In this document: positions 1 to 8,841 of the stretch, piece after piece
Position numbering within the stretch: position 1 is the first letter of the stretch
How the letters are laid out: every line of letters starts with the position of its first letter
Source of the DNA: Paenarthrobacter aurescens
GTDB lineage: Bacteria; Actinomycetota; Actinomycetes; Actinomycetales; Micrococcaceae
Length of the DNA stretch: 64,000 nt
Reading direction: 5' to 3'
Assembly (NCBI RefSeq): GCF_041549525.1
Contig: NZ_CP157456.1
Coordinates: forward strand, 930,001 to 994,000
The notes under the pieces: generated by a model
Databases searched by the model: none
The model's input: only the letters and a program-made list of their open reading frames with translations
Told to the model about the DNA's origin: nothing
Program-made: the position numbers and the translations under genes

Positions 1-204
1 CTTGGCTATGGCCTCGGTGACCCGTTGACGCGTCTCGTCCGCGATGCGCGCGTTCTTCTTTTTATTTATGACCAGCGAGACTGTGGCAGTGGAAACGCCA
101 GCCAATTCAGCGACTTCACGGAGGGTCACCGGATGGGCGCGGTCTGCTCTGGCATGGACCGCCGGGCTGCCCGGGTTGCCTGAATTTTTCTCCTGCGAAA
201 TCAT
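1..204 (-). CDS. LacI-family transcriptional regulator (N-terminal part, cut by window edge)
   Basis: The reverse strand from 204 reads 68 codons into the window edge without a stop. Residues about 27-62 are a LacI-type helix-turn-helix (TLREVAELAGVSTATVSLVI), followed by the start of the hinge-side helices (ETRQRVTEAI). The ligand-binding domain lies outside the window. The ATG has a GGAGGA ribosome site 3-8 nt upstream. The gene is the last of a five-gene minus-strand set (glycosidase, binding protein, two permeases, regulator), so it very likely controls this operon by binding the three operator-like sites at 4907-5013. The sugar effector cannot be read from the part seen. Confidence 0.9.
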   Translation of the reverse strand, partial: MISQEKNSGNPGSPAVHARADRAHPVTLREVAELAGVSTATVSLVINKKKNARIADETRQRVTEAIAK

Positions 205-242
205 CTGTCCTCCGTCTGGAGTATATCCGTCTGCCGCGGTGG

Positions 243-1145
243 TCATCCCTTGGTCGCCCCGCTTTCCAGGCCTTGGATCATGGCCTTGTTCAGGACAAGG
301 AAGACCAGGAGCAATGGAGTGATGGTCACGCACACTGCAGCAAACGTGGCAGTCCAATCCACCTTTCCCATGGCGCCGATGTAATTTTGCAGACCCAGTG
401 GGATGGTCTTCAGGTCCTCGGACAGGACAAAGGTGTTGGCAAAGATGAAGTCGTTCCAAATGAAGATGCTGTTCACCAGCACAACAGTGACCACGGTGTT
501 GAGTGAGAGCGGCAGGGTGATCAGACCAAAAATCCTGTAGGGTCCGGCGCCATCCAAGGATGCGGCTTCGTAGGTTTCACGCGGAATGTATTCGAAGAAG
601 GAGGAGAACAGATAGATGGACATGGGCAGGGCGAAACCGGCCAAGGGGATAATCATGGACTGATAGGTGTCCAGCAGGTTCACGGCGGAGTAGTCGATGA
701 ACAGCGGGACCAACGCGATCTGAACCGGAACAATGATCCCGATCAGGAAAAGGGCACGGACGAAGCGGCTCAGCCGGAATCCCAGAACCTGTATGGCGTA
801 GGCGGCCATCATGCCGAACAACACAATGAGGATGTTGGCGCCCATAGTCACAATGAAACTGTTCAGGATGTTCCGGCCCAAGTCGCCTGTTTCAAAGGCC
901 CTCGCGTAGTTTTCCCACGTCAACGAACTGGGAAGTGCGAACGGATCGCCGGTTGCAAAGTCCTGTTCTGTCCGCAGGCTGGTGAGGAACAGCCAGGCGA
1001 GCGGGTAGACCTGAACGATCACGATAAGCAAGATCAGGACGCGCGATAGTGTCCGGTACAGGCTCGGCTTACGCCGGCGTCGTTGATGAACCGGCGAGGA
1101 TGGAGCTGACGCGCGCGGGGTAGACGGGGCTGTCTGGGTGATCAT
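243..1145 (-). CDS. Carbohydrate ABC transporter permease (MalG/CUT1 type)
   Basis: A 300-aa inner-membrane permease with about six hydrophobic segments and the binding-protein-dependent transport signature near residues 190-210 (EAASLDGAGPYRIFGLITLP), which contacts the ATPase subunit. An N-terminal Arg-rich stretch precedes the first membrane span, as in MalG-like subunits. The ATG at 1145 overlaps the stop of the upstream permease (ATGA), so the two are translationally coupled. The open frame continues upstream but that part is out-of-frame shadow of the upstream permease, so 1145 is chosen. No ATPase gene is in the window; CUT1 operons of this kind commonly share an MsiK-like ATPase encoded elsewhere. 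Confidence 0.93.
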   Translation of the reverse strand: MITQTAPSTPRASAPSSPVHQRRRRKPSLYRTLSRVLILLIVIVQVYPLAWLFLTSLRTEQDFATGDPFALPSSLTWENYARAFETGDLGRNILNSFIVTMGANILIVLFGMMAAYAIQVLGFRLSRFVRALFLIGIIVPVQIALVPLFIDYSAVNLLDTYQSMIIPLAGFALPMSIYLFSSFFEYIPRETYEAASLDGAGPYRIFGLITLPLSLNTVVTVVLVNSIFIWNDFIFANTFVLSEDLKTIPLGLQNYIGAMGKVDWTATFAAVCVTITPLLLVFLVLNKAMIQGLESGATKG

Positions 1146-2023
1146 GAATCTGCCTTCCGCTTGAGCATGAACAAGATGAGGCCGACGGCGACGAGGCACT
1201 CGATCACGATGAAGACGGAGATGGTACTTGCGTAGCCGAAGTCCGTGCTGGTGAAGGCTGTCTTGTACATGTAGGTGGTGAGAAGCTCGGAGGACTGCCC
1301 GGGGCCACCGTTGGTCATGAGGTAAGGGATGTCGAAACCGCGCAGGCCGTAGGTGGTGGCCATGATGGTGGTGGTGATCCACACGGGACGTATATAGGGG
1401 AAGCGGATCTTGGTGAAGAGTGTCCACTTCGAGGCACCGTCCAGCACTGCGGCTTCTTCCAATTCCTTGGGCACGGCGATCAAGGCCGCGTAAATGATGA
1501 GCATGTAAAGCCCCGTGAACCGCCAGCCTTCGGGGGCGGATACGGCGGCCAGTACCGTGTTCACATCGGAGAGCCAGGCCCGTTCAAGGGAACCCAAGCC
1601 AACCCAGTGCAGCAGCTGATTCAACAGGCCAACCGGGTCAATGGAGTAGATGCGGACAAAGAGGAAAGCAATCGCGACGGTGGAGATCACCGCTGGCAGC
1701 AAGTACAGGGTCTTGATGAGTTCCCGTCCCCGACGCAGTGATGTGAGCAGGCTGGCTACAACCAGTGCCCCGCCAAGCTGCAGCACCAGGCAGATGGCCA
1801 GGTAGAGGAGCGCATTGAAGAAGGACCGCCAAAAGATATCGTCTGCGGTGAGCATCCGGACGTAATTTTGGAGCCCAACGAACTCCATCTCGCTGATGCC
1901 GTTCCATGAGAAGAAGCTCAGGAACAGTGACTGAAGAATCGGGAAGAGTACGGCTGCGCAGTAGAGCAGCAGTGGTGGAAGCAGGAAGACCAGGACGGAG
2001 GTTCTTGACCTGTTGGGTAGCAT
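1142..2023 (-). CDS. Carbohydrate ABC transporter permease (MalF/CUT1 type)
   Basis: A 293-aa permease with six predicted membrane spans; the first is at residues about 8-30 and the EAA-type loop lies near residues 188-207 (EEAAVLDGASKWTLFTKIRF). It should pair with the MalG-type subunit that starts in its stop codon to form the membrane channel. The start at 2023 is preceded by an AAAGG site and lies 46 nt after the binding-protein stop. The longer open frame runs into the binding-protein gene and is not used. The substrate is inferred from the neighbouring GH32-like enzyme to be a fructose-containing or related oligosaccharide. Confidence 0.93.
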   Translation of the reverse strand: MLPNRSRTSVLVFLLPPLLLYCAAVLFPILQSLFLSFFSWNGISEMEFVGLQNYVRMLTADDIFWRSFFNALLYLAICLVLQLGGALVVASLLTSLRRGRELIKTLYLLPAVISTVAIAFLFVRIYSIDPVGLLNQLLHWVGLGSLERAWLSDVNTVLAAVSAPEGWRFTGLYMLIIYAALIAVPKELEEAAVLDGASKWTLFTKIRFPYIRPVWITTTIMATTYGLRGFDIPYLMTNGGPGQSSELLTTYMYKTAFTSTDFGYASTISVFIVIECLVAVGLILFMLKRKADS

Positions 2024-2069
2024 GGTGGGCCTTTCGGGCGGGGGCTTCGGGAGCCCCCGCCGCTTCGGT

Positions 2070-3407
2070 TTACTTGAAGAACTTGGGAGCGTTCTGCTTG
2101 ATGGCGTCGTCCATGGTTTTGGTGAACTGTTCGGGCGAGATGTTGCCTTGGACCAGTAGGACGAGCTCTTGTTGCAGCCGGCCGTTGGTGGTGGGGTCCA
2201 GCTGGGTATCCCACGGCATGGCTTGCTTGTCCCCAAGCGTGGTGGCCGTTTCCAGGGCCTTCTTGTACAGCGGAGTCGCGTTGGCCGGGATGGCCGTTTG
2301 CACGTTGGTGGTGGGGGAGAGGGCTCCGGTGGCGGCGTACTCAGCCGGGTACTTCGCCAAGGCGAACTTCAGGAAGTCGCTGACCAACGGATCATAGGTC
2401 TTGGAGTTCACGGCCATGCCAATGCCGGACGGCGAGACGAACTCGTTGGCAGCGGTCACCGAACCTTCAATGGTGGGCAAAGTGAAGAAATCGACGTCGT
2501 CCCGGACTTCAGGGTTGAGCTTGTCCGTGGCGAGGCTCGGAAGTTCCCAGGTGCCGATGTTGTACATGGCGGCTTGTCCCGAGGTGAACTGGTTCTGCGC
2601 ATCCGAGTAGCCCTGGGCGGAGAAGCCCTCCTGGAAGCACTTGGCCTTGCCGAGGTCGGCCATCCAGTTCACGGTCTTCTGACCGGCCTCGTCCGTAAAC
2701 GACGCCTCGCCCTTCTTCAACTTCTGGACGAAGTCCGGTCCGGCTTCACGGAATGGCTGGTAGGCAACGTAGCGCTCCAGCGGCCATTGGTCCTGCCCGT
2801 CGATGGCGATGGGCGTGATGCCTGAATTCCGCAGTGCAGTGCACATGGCGGGAATGTCATCAAGGGACTTCGGCACGGAAACGCCGGCCTTCTCGAACAG
2901 TGCCTTGTTGTACCAGATGAATTCGAGTTCGAACTGGAACGGAATCATGTACAGGGAGCCGTCGTCGAAGCGCTGGTAATCCAGTGCGCCGGGCCGGTAG
3001 TCGTCGTAGACGTCCAGTGATTTCAGGAGCTTGTCGGCGTCCACCATTTTTCCTTGCTTGGCAAGTTCCTGAGCGAAGGGGGTAGCATCCGTGTCAAACA
3101 ATTCCGGCAGCTTGTTGGCTGCTGCCAGGGTTTCGAGTTTTTGAATGTAGGAGGGCCGGTCCGGGGTGGTGATGAGGTTCAGTGCGAAGCCCGGGTGGTC
3201 CTTAGCGTAATCGTCCGCGAGCTTTTTCATGATGTTGATGACAGCTCCATCCGCGGGCCTGGAGAGCAGCCATGATATTTCGCGGGGTTTGATCTCCCCA
3301 GTGGGGGTGACGTTGGAGGGGTCGGTGGCGGTCCCTCCACCGCCACAGGCGGTCAGTGCCAGGGCAGTAACAGCTGCCACGGCGGCGGCTCGGAGTAGTT
3401 TTTTCAT
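2070..3407 (-). CDS. Extracellular sugar-binding lipoprotein of ABC transporter (SBP family 1)
   Basis: A 445-aa protein with a lipoprotein signal: basic start (MKKLLR), hydrophobic segment and lipobox LTAC with Cys at residue 21, then a Gly-rich linker. The mature part has the features of family 1 solute-binding proteins, including the hinge-region run GQAAMYNIGTWELP near residues 283-296. It is anchored outside the cell membrane and delivers sugar to the two permeases encoded just downstream. A GGGAG ribosome site lies 8 nt before the ATG. It sits between the glycosidase and permease genes of the same operon. Confidence 0.94.
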   Translation of the reverse strand: MKKLLRAAAVAAVTALALTACGGGGTATDPSNVTPTGEIKPREISWLLSRPADGAVINIMKKLADDYAKDHPGFALNLITTPDRPSYIQKLETLAAANKLPELFDTDATPFAQELAKQGKMVDADKLLKSLDVYDDYRPGALDYQRFDDGSLYMIPFQFELEFIWYNKALFEKAGVSVPKSLDDIPAMCTALRNSGITPIAIDGQDQWPLERYVAYQPFREAGPDFVQKLKKGEASFTDEAGQKTVNWMADLGKAKCFQEGFSAQGYSDAQNQFTSGQAAMYNIGTWELPSLATDKLNPEVRDDVDFFTLPTIEGSVTAANEFVSPSGIGMAVNSKTYDPLVSDFLKFALAKYPAEYAATGALSPTTNVQTAIPANATPLYKKALETATTLGDKQAMPWDTQLDPTTNGRLQQELVLLVQGNISPEQFTKTMDDAIKQNAPKFFK

Positions 3408-3451
3408 TGAGGCAATCTCCCTTGATTGGAACAGAGGTTGGGGTGCGGTAT

Positions 3452-4888
3452 TCAGTTGTCGGTACGCTGGCGTATCTCAAGTTCGGTAAGGGTCGCGGTT
3501 CCTTCTCCGGCGAAGACGCCTATCCGGCCGGCTGTGAAGTCGTAGATTCTGGCGCTGAGCGCCACCTGATGGTCGACGACGGCGACGCAAGTGTCGCCGT
3601 CGACGATGACCTCAAGGGTGTGCTCGCCAGGGGTGAGGTTGCAGGGCCGCTCAAGTTCGACGTCGAACGGGACGTCCCCGGAGACGTGCCACTGCGCGTC
3701 GCCGGTGATCGCTCGCGGCCAGCGGTCGAAGACGAGCCGGCCACGTTTGGGTTCCAGACGCAGGACGTAGGAATGGTCGCCGTCGTGGTTCGAGCGGAGC
3801 AGCAAGCCGCACTCTGTGGTGTTCGGGGCGATGTCCAGCACTGCCTTGGCGTAAAACTGCTGTGGCAACTCCTCGTCCGACACCAACGCCGTGTACCCGT
3901 CCGGCACCTCAAGCCGGGACGGCAGGGCACCGTTCAGAGAAACCGGGACGTCTTCCCAAAAGCTCTCCACCAGCTCCTCCGCGAAGGAGAATCCCAGCGT
4001 TCCGTCCGGATTTTGGCGGGCTTCCAGAACGGACATGGTTCCAGCCCACTGCCAGGGACCGTGATCGGTATTGCCTTCCTTGCTGGCAATCCATCCGAAG
4101 AAAAAGCGCCGCCCGTCGCGTTCTGCCGTCTTGGACGCGTAGAAGGCGCGGCCGTCAATGCTGTCCAAAGCAGGCACGCTCCATGGGCCCTCGGGGCTCT
4201 TGGCCATGCGGTAGCGGGTGGTGAACGATTCCGAGAACTCGGAGTACACCATGTACCACCAGCCGCCCCATTGGAAAACGTCCGGGCATTCATGCGTGAT
4301 GTAGCGGCGCGGATCCCAGAACGGTTCGGTGTGCTGCCACGTTGTCAGGTCCGCGGACACGCACTGTGCAATCACGCCGCGTCGACGTTCGGGCCCGGTG
4401 GAGTGCCTTGCCGCGAGAAGCATCCTCCACTGGTTCTTGCTGTCATCCCGGAACACAAAGGGATCGCGCCAATCACCGGACTCATAGCCGGCCGGGGCGC
4501 CGAAAGTGTGTTCGGGGTGCTTGTGCCAGGTCCGCATGCCGTCAGTACTGGTGGCATGCATGACCAATTGCAGTGGCACCCCATCGGGTCCGAGGTTGCG
4601 GGGGTTCTGACCGGTGTAGAACAGGTGATGGACGCCGGAATCGTCCTTGACGATGCTGCCTGTGTAGGCGTTGAAGTCCAGCTCTGTTTCGCTGCCGTGG
4701 TGCAGCGAAACGCCGTGGTCCTCAAACTGGGTGAGGTCTTTGGTGGTGACCAGATTCCATGAGGTGCCCGGTTTCGGGTCGGAGCGGTCTTCGTGAAGGT
4801 AGAAGAGCCAGAACTCCCCGTCCTTCTCGAACGGGATGAGATCTCCAACCCAGCCGTCGGCTGGTTGGAAGAAGACTGGGCGTTTCAT
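3452..4888 (-). CDS. GH32-family glycoside hydrolase (beta-fructosidase-like)
   Basis: A 478-aa protein with the three sequence blocks of clan GH-J: a WVGD block with Asp16 as expected nucleophile, an RDP block (WRDPFVF, about residues 141-147) and an EC block (HECPDVF, about residues 198-204) carrying the acid/base Glu. The last 150 residues look like the beta-sandwich module of GH32 enzymes. No signal peptide is visible, so it is probably cytoplasmic and cuts an oligosaccharide brought in by the linked ABC transporter. The first block differs from the common WMNDPNG, as in some less studied GH32 subgroups, so the exact substrate (inulin- or levan-type oligomer, sucrose, other) is open. It is first in the operon; the site before the ATG is weak. 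Confidence 0.85.
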   Translation of the reverse strand: MKRPVFFQPADGWVGDLIPFEKDGEFWLFYLHEDRSDPKPGTSWNLVTTKDLTQFEDHGVSLHHGSETELDFNAYTGSIVKDDSGVHHLFYTGQNPRNLGPDGVPLQLVMHATSTDGMRTWHKHPEHTFGAPAGYESGDWRDPFVFRDDSKNQWRMLLAARHSTGPERRRGVIAQCVSADLTTWQHTEPFWDPRRYITHECPDVFQWGGWWYMVYSEFSESFTTRYRMAKSPEGPWSVPALDSIDGRAFYASKTAERDGRRFFFGWIASKEGNTDHGPWQWAGTMSVLEARQNPDGTLGFSFAEELVESFWEDVPVSLNGALPSRLEVPDGYTALVSDEELPQQFYAKAVLDIAPNTTECGLLLRSNHDGDHSYVLRLEPKRGRLVFDRWPRAITGDAQWHVSGDVPFDVELERPCNLTPGEHTLEVIVDGDTCVAVVDHQVALSARIYDFTAGRIGVFAGEGTATLTELEIRQRTDN

Positions 4889-4906
4889 CTGCGCTGATGT
4901 CCATTC

Positions 4907-5013
4907 TGCTAAAGCGTTTGATCACTCGTAAGTTAGCGTGGATATCCAGCGTGTTCAAGCGTTTTAGCAAAATTTGTTTCGGGCATTTTTCCTCATGCTA
5001 AAACGCTTGACCA
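4907..5013. promoter_or_regulatory. Three LacI-family operator-like sites upstream of the GH32/ABC operon
   Basis: Three copies of an imperfect palindrome with a central CG occur in 107 bp: TGCTAAAGCGTTTGATCA at 4907-4924, TTCAAGCGTTTTAGCAA at 4954-4970 (opposite orientation) and TGCTAAAACGCTTGACCA at 4996-5013. All match the LacI-family core AANCGNTT. The first begins only 19 bp from the GH32 start codon. Three sites allow looping repression. The LacI gene that closes the operon is the natural candidate regulator, giving autoregulation. The rest of the gap up to 5149 shows no gene. Confidence 0.75.
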
Positions 5014-5149
5014 TCGTCGCATCGAGCAACTAAGGTCGTGCGTAAGTGGGCGTGCGTGAGCGACGCCTGATGCGTTCGGTTGCCCGGCCGCCTTACCGGA
5101 AGTGGCTCATCGGGAGTTTGGTAGTCCTCTGTAGCCGACCCGGCCCGCG

Positions 5150-5383
5150 CTAGGCCCCGTGTGGCCGAATGCGGGCGTGGTGCCCGGATCTGACCTTCAA
5201 TGAGGAAGGCCGAAACCGGTGGACGGCGCGAGGCTCGCCCCGTGGGTGGCGGGGGTGGCGTGCCCTGGGTTTGTGCTCCTCTTCGGCGCGCGAGGATGGG
5301 AGCAGGGCCAGCGGCAGGATGGTGGCTGCGAGCCAGACAACCACGCCGATAAGCACTAGAAGGATGGCTGAAGTGGGCTCCAT
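5150..5383 (-). CDS. Possible small membrane protein
   Basis: A 77-aa open frame whose first 30 residues form one strong hydrophobic segment (ILLVLIGVVVWLAATILPLA) followed by an Arg/His-rich tail that would lie in the cytoplasm. There is no clear ribosome-binding site before the ATG. I do not recognise a family. It fills part of the otherwise empty gap between the sugar operon and the reductase gene. The membrane segment argues for a real product; the unusual basic tail and missing ribosome site argue against. Confidence 0.35.
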   Translation of the reverse strand: MEPTSAILLVLIGVVVWLAATILPLALLPSSRAEEEHKPRARHPRHPRGEPRAVHRFRPSSLKVRSGHHARIRPHGA

Positions 5384-5452
5384 GAGATCAGCATAGACAC
5401 ATTGGATGCCGTTGATAAGTAGCCTGATTACCCCATTCGTTGGGCGGTGTCC

Positions 5453-5486
5453 TTGACAACCCGGGTGTGGTCACCAGACTGATTTC
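5453..5486 (+). promoter_or_regulatory. Possible promoter giving a leaderless transcript
   Basis: A perfect -35 hexamer TTGACA (5453-5458) is followed after 16 bp by CAGACT (5475-5480), a weak -10-like box, and the ATG of the reductase gene lies 6 bp further on (5487). No ribosome-binding site precedes that ATG. This is the geometry of leaderless mRNAs common in actinobacteria. Inference from sequence only. Confidence 0.4.
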
Positions 5487-6107
5487 ATGTACAGGAACAG
5501 CCGCGTGTCAGCCCAGTTTTCCATGTCCCTCGACGGATTTATCGCCCGGGATGACGACGGAATCGGTCCGCTGTTTGACTGGTATGAGGCCGGCTCAGTG
5601 GAAACGTGGATGCCAGGTCACCCTGTGCCGTTCCATCTCAGCGAGGCCGATGCCGCTTATTGGCAATCACTTCCCCGGGAGGGTGCGTTTATTGCCGGCC
5701 GGCGCATCTTCGATATGACAAAGGGGTGGGGTGGCCACCCGCCCAACGAGTCACCAACGGTGGTCCTGACTCATCGTGAACCCCCGTCTGATTGGCCACC
5801 GGTGCGGCGGGATGGCCGGCCGGTCCCGTTCGAGTTCGTTGCGGACCTGGAGTCGGCGCTGGAACGTGCGGCCCATCTCGCTGACGGCAAAGAGATCGGT
5901 GTTGCCGGCGCGGACGTGGCACAGCAGTGTTTGCGCCTCGGCGTGGTGGACGAACTCCGGGTGGACTTGATCCCTGTTCTGCTGGGAAGCGGCATTCGCT
6001 GGTTCGGCGAACTTGGCGGGGACATCATGCTGGAGGATCCCGTGATCATCCCTGGGACCCGCGTGACGCACCTTAGCTACCAAGTACGTTCAGGGGACGT
6101 GCGCTAA
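5487..6107 (+). CDS. Dihydrofolate reductase family protein (RibD C-terminal domain)
   Basis: A 206-aa protein of the RibD_C / DHFR-like fold. The N-terminal strand-loop SMSLDGFIARDDD (residues 12-24) and the GGHPPN...PTVVLTH block are typical of this family, whose members reduce pteridine- or ribitylamine-type substrates with NADPH. The late block KEIGVAGADVAQQCLRLGVV (about residues 136-155) forms the nucleotide-side strand and helix. It stands alone, so it is unlikely to be the riboflavin enzyme itself; such stand-alone paralogues are common in actinobacteria and their substrates are mostly unknown. Confidence 0.85.
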   Translation: MYRNSRVSAQFSMSLDGFIARDDDGIGPLFDWYEAGSVETWMPGHPVPFHLSEADAAYWQSLPREGAFIAGRRIFDMTKGWGGHPPNESPTVVLTHREPPSDWPPVRRDGRPVPFEFVADLESALERAAHLADGKEIGVAGADVAQQCLRLGVVDELRVDLIPVLLGSGIRWFGELGGDIMLEDPVIIPGTRVTHLSYQVRSGDVR

Positions 6108-6235
6108 CGCCCAACAATTCGAGGTTATCCACACCCGGGCAAACTGCGTACGACGGCGGGGCCTCACCCGCGCTAGGCTGGTCACCTCGGCTGATGCAAG
6201 TGGCCGCAGGAACCACAACGCGGAGCCACATCTTC

Positions 6236-7900
6236 ATGTCCGATGACCTTGCCCTGACCGCCCTGGCGGCCTCGTCCTTTTCCCTGCCTGAACTGCGCGA
6301 CGGCCAGCTCGCTGGCATGACCGCCCTCGTCGAGGGGCGTGATGTCCTCGCTGTCATGCCCACTGGGTACGGAAAATCCGCTACCTATCAAGTGGCAGCA
6401 CTGCACCTTCACAACGCAACCGGCAGACCCGCCGTCGTCGTTTCTCCGCTCATTGCCTTACAAGAAGACCAACTGGACGGGCTGAGTGAGGACTTGGGTG
6501 AGGGGGCCGCCGTCGTCGTCAATTCCTCACTGAGTGCTTCGGAGGTGGAGGCGGCTTGGCAGGCGGTGGAAGCCGGAGACGCGGTCTTCCTGTTCCTCGC
6601 TCCTGAACAGTTGGCCAAACCGGAAACCGTGGATCGTATCGCCAAGCTGGACATCACCATGTTCGTCGTTGACGAGGCACATTGCGTCTCCTCCTGGGGC
6701 CACGACTTCCGCCCTGACTACCTCGACCTTGGCAACGTCCGCGAGCGCCTGGGAAACCCGCCGGTCATTGCACTGACGGCAACAGCATCGCCACCGGTGC
6801 GTGAGGAGATCGTCCAGAGATTGGGTATGACGGATCCGCTGGTTCTGGTCCGTGGCTTCGACCGCCCCAACATCAGCCTCGACGTTGTCCGGCACCAAGA
6901 GGACAAAGGGAAGCGCAAAGCTGTTGTGGAGCAGGTTCTCGAGCTTGCCCGGACCGAGGGCCTGGGGCTGCTGTATGCCGCTACCCGCAAGGACACCGAG
7001 AAGTTCGCGGCCATGCTGGCAGATGGTGGTCTCCGCGCCGAGGCGTATCACGCAGGGCGTGCGGACTCGGACCGGGAAAGCATCCATGAGCGGTTCCTGG
7101 ATGACCAACTCGATGTTGTGGTTGCCACTACCGCCTTTGGCATGGGGATCGACAAACCCAACGTCCGGTTCGTAGTGCACGCGAATATTCCGGAATCGCT
7201 GGACGCCTACTACCAGGAGATTGGCCGTGCGGGCCGCGACGGCCAACCGGCCTTGGCCATACTGCATTACCGTGCCGAGGACCTTGGGTTGCGTAAGTTC
7301 TTCGCTACCCATGCCCCGGATGCGGAGGAACTGATGGCTGTACTGAAGGTCATCAAGAACGCTGGCGCGCCTGCTCCTAAAACCGCCCTGGCAGAGCTCA
7401 CCGGTTTCCCGGCCCGCCGTGTCACGGCACTGGTGAATCAGCTGGAGGAAGCGGGCGCCGTGAAAACCGGCAAGCGCGGTACCCGCCTGAGCTCCAAAGC
7501 CAAACTGACCGCGCTGGTGGAGCGCGCCGTCCATCTGGCCGAAGCCCGGCAACGTGTGGAACAGTCCCGGCTCACCATGATGCGAGGTTATGCGGAGACG
7601 GATGCGTGCCGTCGCCAGTTCCTGCTGGGCTACTTCGGGGAGGACCTGCCGGAGCCCTGCAGGAACTGTGATGCATGTGCAGAACATCCCGACGACGCCA
7701 GGTCAAGCGGCGTCGGAAATGGCACCTCGGCTGCGGAGAATCTGTTCCCCTTGCAGTCCACCGTGATCCACAAAGAGTGGGGACCGGGGTTGGTGATGCG
7801 CCACGAGGAAGACGTTATGACGGTTCTGTTCGAGCAGGAAGGCTACAAGACCCTGTCCCGAACCGCCGTCGTCGAGCATGAATTGCTCAGACCCGCTTAG
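6236..7900 (+). CDS. RecQ-like ATP-dependent DNA helicase
   Basis: A 554-aa superfamily 2 helicase. Walker A is MPTGYGKS (residues 41-48), Walker B is DEAH near 146 followed by the RecQ-specific aromatic-rich loop (HCVSSWGHDFRPDY), motif III is TATAS and motif VI is QEIGRAGRDGQ. A four-Cys zinc-binding block CRRQFLLGYF...CRNCDAC follows (about residues 452-483). The short C-terminal domain (about 60 residues) replaces the HRDC domain found in E. coli RecQ. It should unwind DNA 3' to 5' in repair or recombination. The start at 6236 is chosen because GGAG lies about 10 nt upstream; the open frame extends 14 codons further without a better site. Confidence 0.93.
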   Translation: MSDDLALTALAASSFSLPELRDGQLAGMTALVEGRDVLAVMPTGYGKSATYQVAALHLHNATGRPAVVVSPLIALQEDQLDGLSEDLGEGAAVVVNSSLSASEVEAAWQAVEAGDAVFLFLAPEQLAKPETVDRIAKLDITMFVVDEAHCVSSWGHDFRPDYLDLGNVRERLGNPPVIALTATASPPVREEIVQRLGMTDPLVLVRGFDRPNISLDVVRHQEDKGKRKAVVEQVLELARTEGLGLLYAATRKDTEKFAAMLADGGLRAEAYHAGRADSDRESIHERFLDDQLDVVVATTAFGMGIDKPNVRFVVHANIPESLDAYYQEIGRAGRDGQPALAILHYRAEDLGLRKFFATHAPDAEELMAVLKVIKNAGAPAPKTALAELTGFPARRVTALVNQLEEAGAVKTGKRGTRLSSKAKLTALVERAVHLAEARQRVEQSRLTMMRGYAETDACRRQFLLGYFGEDLPEPCRNCDACAEHPDDARSSGVGNGTSAAENLFPLQSTVIHKEWGPGLVMRHEEDVMTVLFEQEGYKTLSRTAVVEHELLRPA

Positions 7901-7911
7901 CCGCGCGCGAA

Positions 7912-8841
7912 TCAGGTATTGAGCTCCAGCATGAGGGCCGGCAGTTGGTCGGCGAGTTCCCGGGCAAGGAACCCCAAGGGCCCGAGCTTGCTGGCCAGGC
8001 GGTCCGCGGCGGCGGCATGAAGGTGGGTGCCCCAGCACGCAGCTTGGGCGTCGCTGGTGCCGCGCGCCCGGAGCCCGGCGATAGCGCCCGCCAAAACATC
8101 GCCGCTACCTGATGTGCCCAGCCCGCCGTAGCCGGTGGTGATCTTCCATAGCGCCGATTCCGTGGGGTCATCAGCAGAAGGACCGGAGATGTAGCCTTGG
8201 CAACTCACCACGGCATCAAAACGCCGGGCAATCTCAGCTACGTCGGCTCCCAGATCCTTCACATCCCTGCCAAGGAGGATTCCAGCCTCTGTGGGGTTCG
8301 GCGTGAGGATCAGCCTTCCGCGCCACGGACCTAAATCGTCTTGGATCTCCACCAAACCGCCCAAGGCGAAGGCATCCAGGACGATAGCGGGAGCGCCGCC
8401 GTCGTCCGTGGTGTCGAGTGACTTTTCGCGTTCCAGCAGCGCTCGCAGCAGCGATTCGGCGAGGTCCGGATGGTCCAGCCCTGGTCCGATCAACACTGCA
8501 TCAGCACGATCCAGGTATGAGGAGATCCTGTTGAGTCCTTCTCCGGTGACGGACCCTTCCGGGGTTTCGGGCAGGCCCACGGAGCCACATTCCGGGAGTG
8601 CAACTCCCACCGGGACCGCTACTGATTCGGCCACCGCAAGAGTGATCTTTCCCGCGCCGGCGCGTAAAGCGGAGGTTCCCGCCAGCAACGCTGCACCGGG
8701 GGTTGCACGTGCGCCACCAATCACCAGCACTGCACCGCGCGAGTATTTGTCCTCTCCGGGGGCGGGCAACGGCCAGTCACGCAGAAGCGATGGGGTCACC
8801 AGCGTGGGGTCTTGGGAGTCACTGTGGGTGGACACTGGCAT
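7912..8841 (-). CDS. nnrD: ADP-dependent NAD(P)H-hydrate dehydratase
   Basis: A 309-aa ribokinase-fold protein. Landmarks are KYSRGAVLVIGGARATPGAA near residues 32-51 (substrate and nucleotide loop), LILTPNPTEAGILLG (about 176-190) and GTSGSGDVLAGAIAGL (about 246-261), the anion hole with the catalytic Asp. It dehydrates the damaged hydrated forms of NADH and NADPH at the expense of ADP or ATP. The N-terminal epimerase domain present in fused homologues is absent. The start is uncertain: the ATG at 8841 lies 23 nt inside the upstream phosphatase gene; a TTG at 8892 would give a longer form. Confidence 0.9.
   Translation of the reverse strand: MPVSTHSDSQDPTLVTPSLLRDWPLPAPGEDKYSRGAVLVIGGARATPGAALLAGTSALRAGAGKITLAVAESVAVPVGVALPECGSVGLPETPEGSVTGEGLNRISSYLDRADAVLIGPGLDHPDLAESLLRALLEREKSLDTTDDGGAPAIVLDAFALGGLVEIQDDLGPWRGRLILTPNPTEAGILLGRDVKDLGADVAEIARRFDAVVSCQGYISGPSADDPTESALWKITTGYGGLGTSGSGDVLAGAIAGLRARGTSDAQAACWGTHLHAAAADRLASKLGPLGFLARELADQLPALMLELNT

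Noticed and set aside
3407..4762. Plus-strand open frame (451 codons) opposite the GH32-like gene
   Set aside because: The minus-strand frame has the GH32 blocks and operon context; the plus frame has none.
6527..7687. Minus-strand open frame (386 codons) opposite the helicase gene
   Set aside because: Shadow of a RecQ-like helicase with all motifs in the plus frame.
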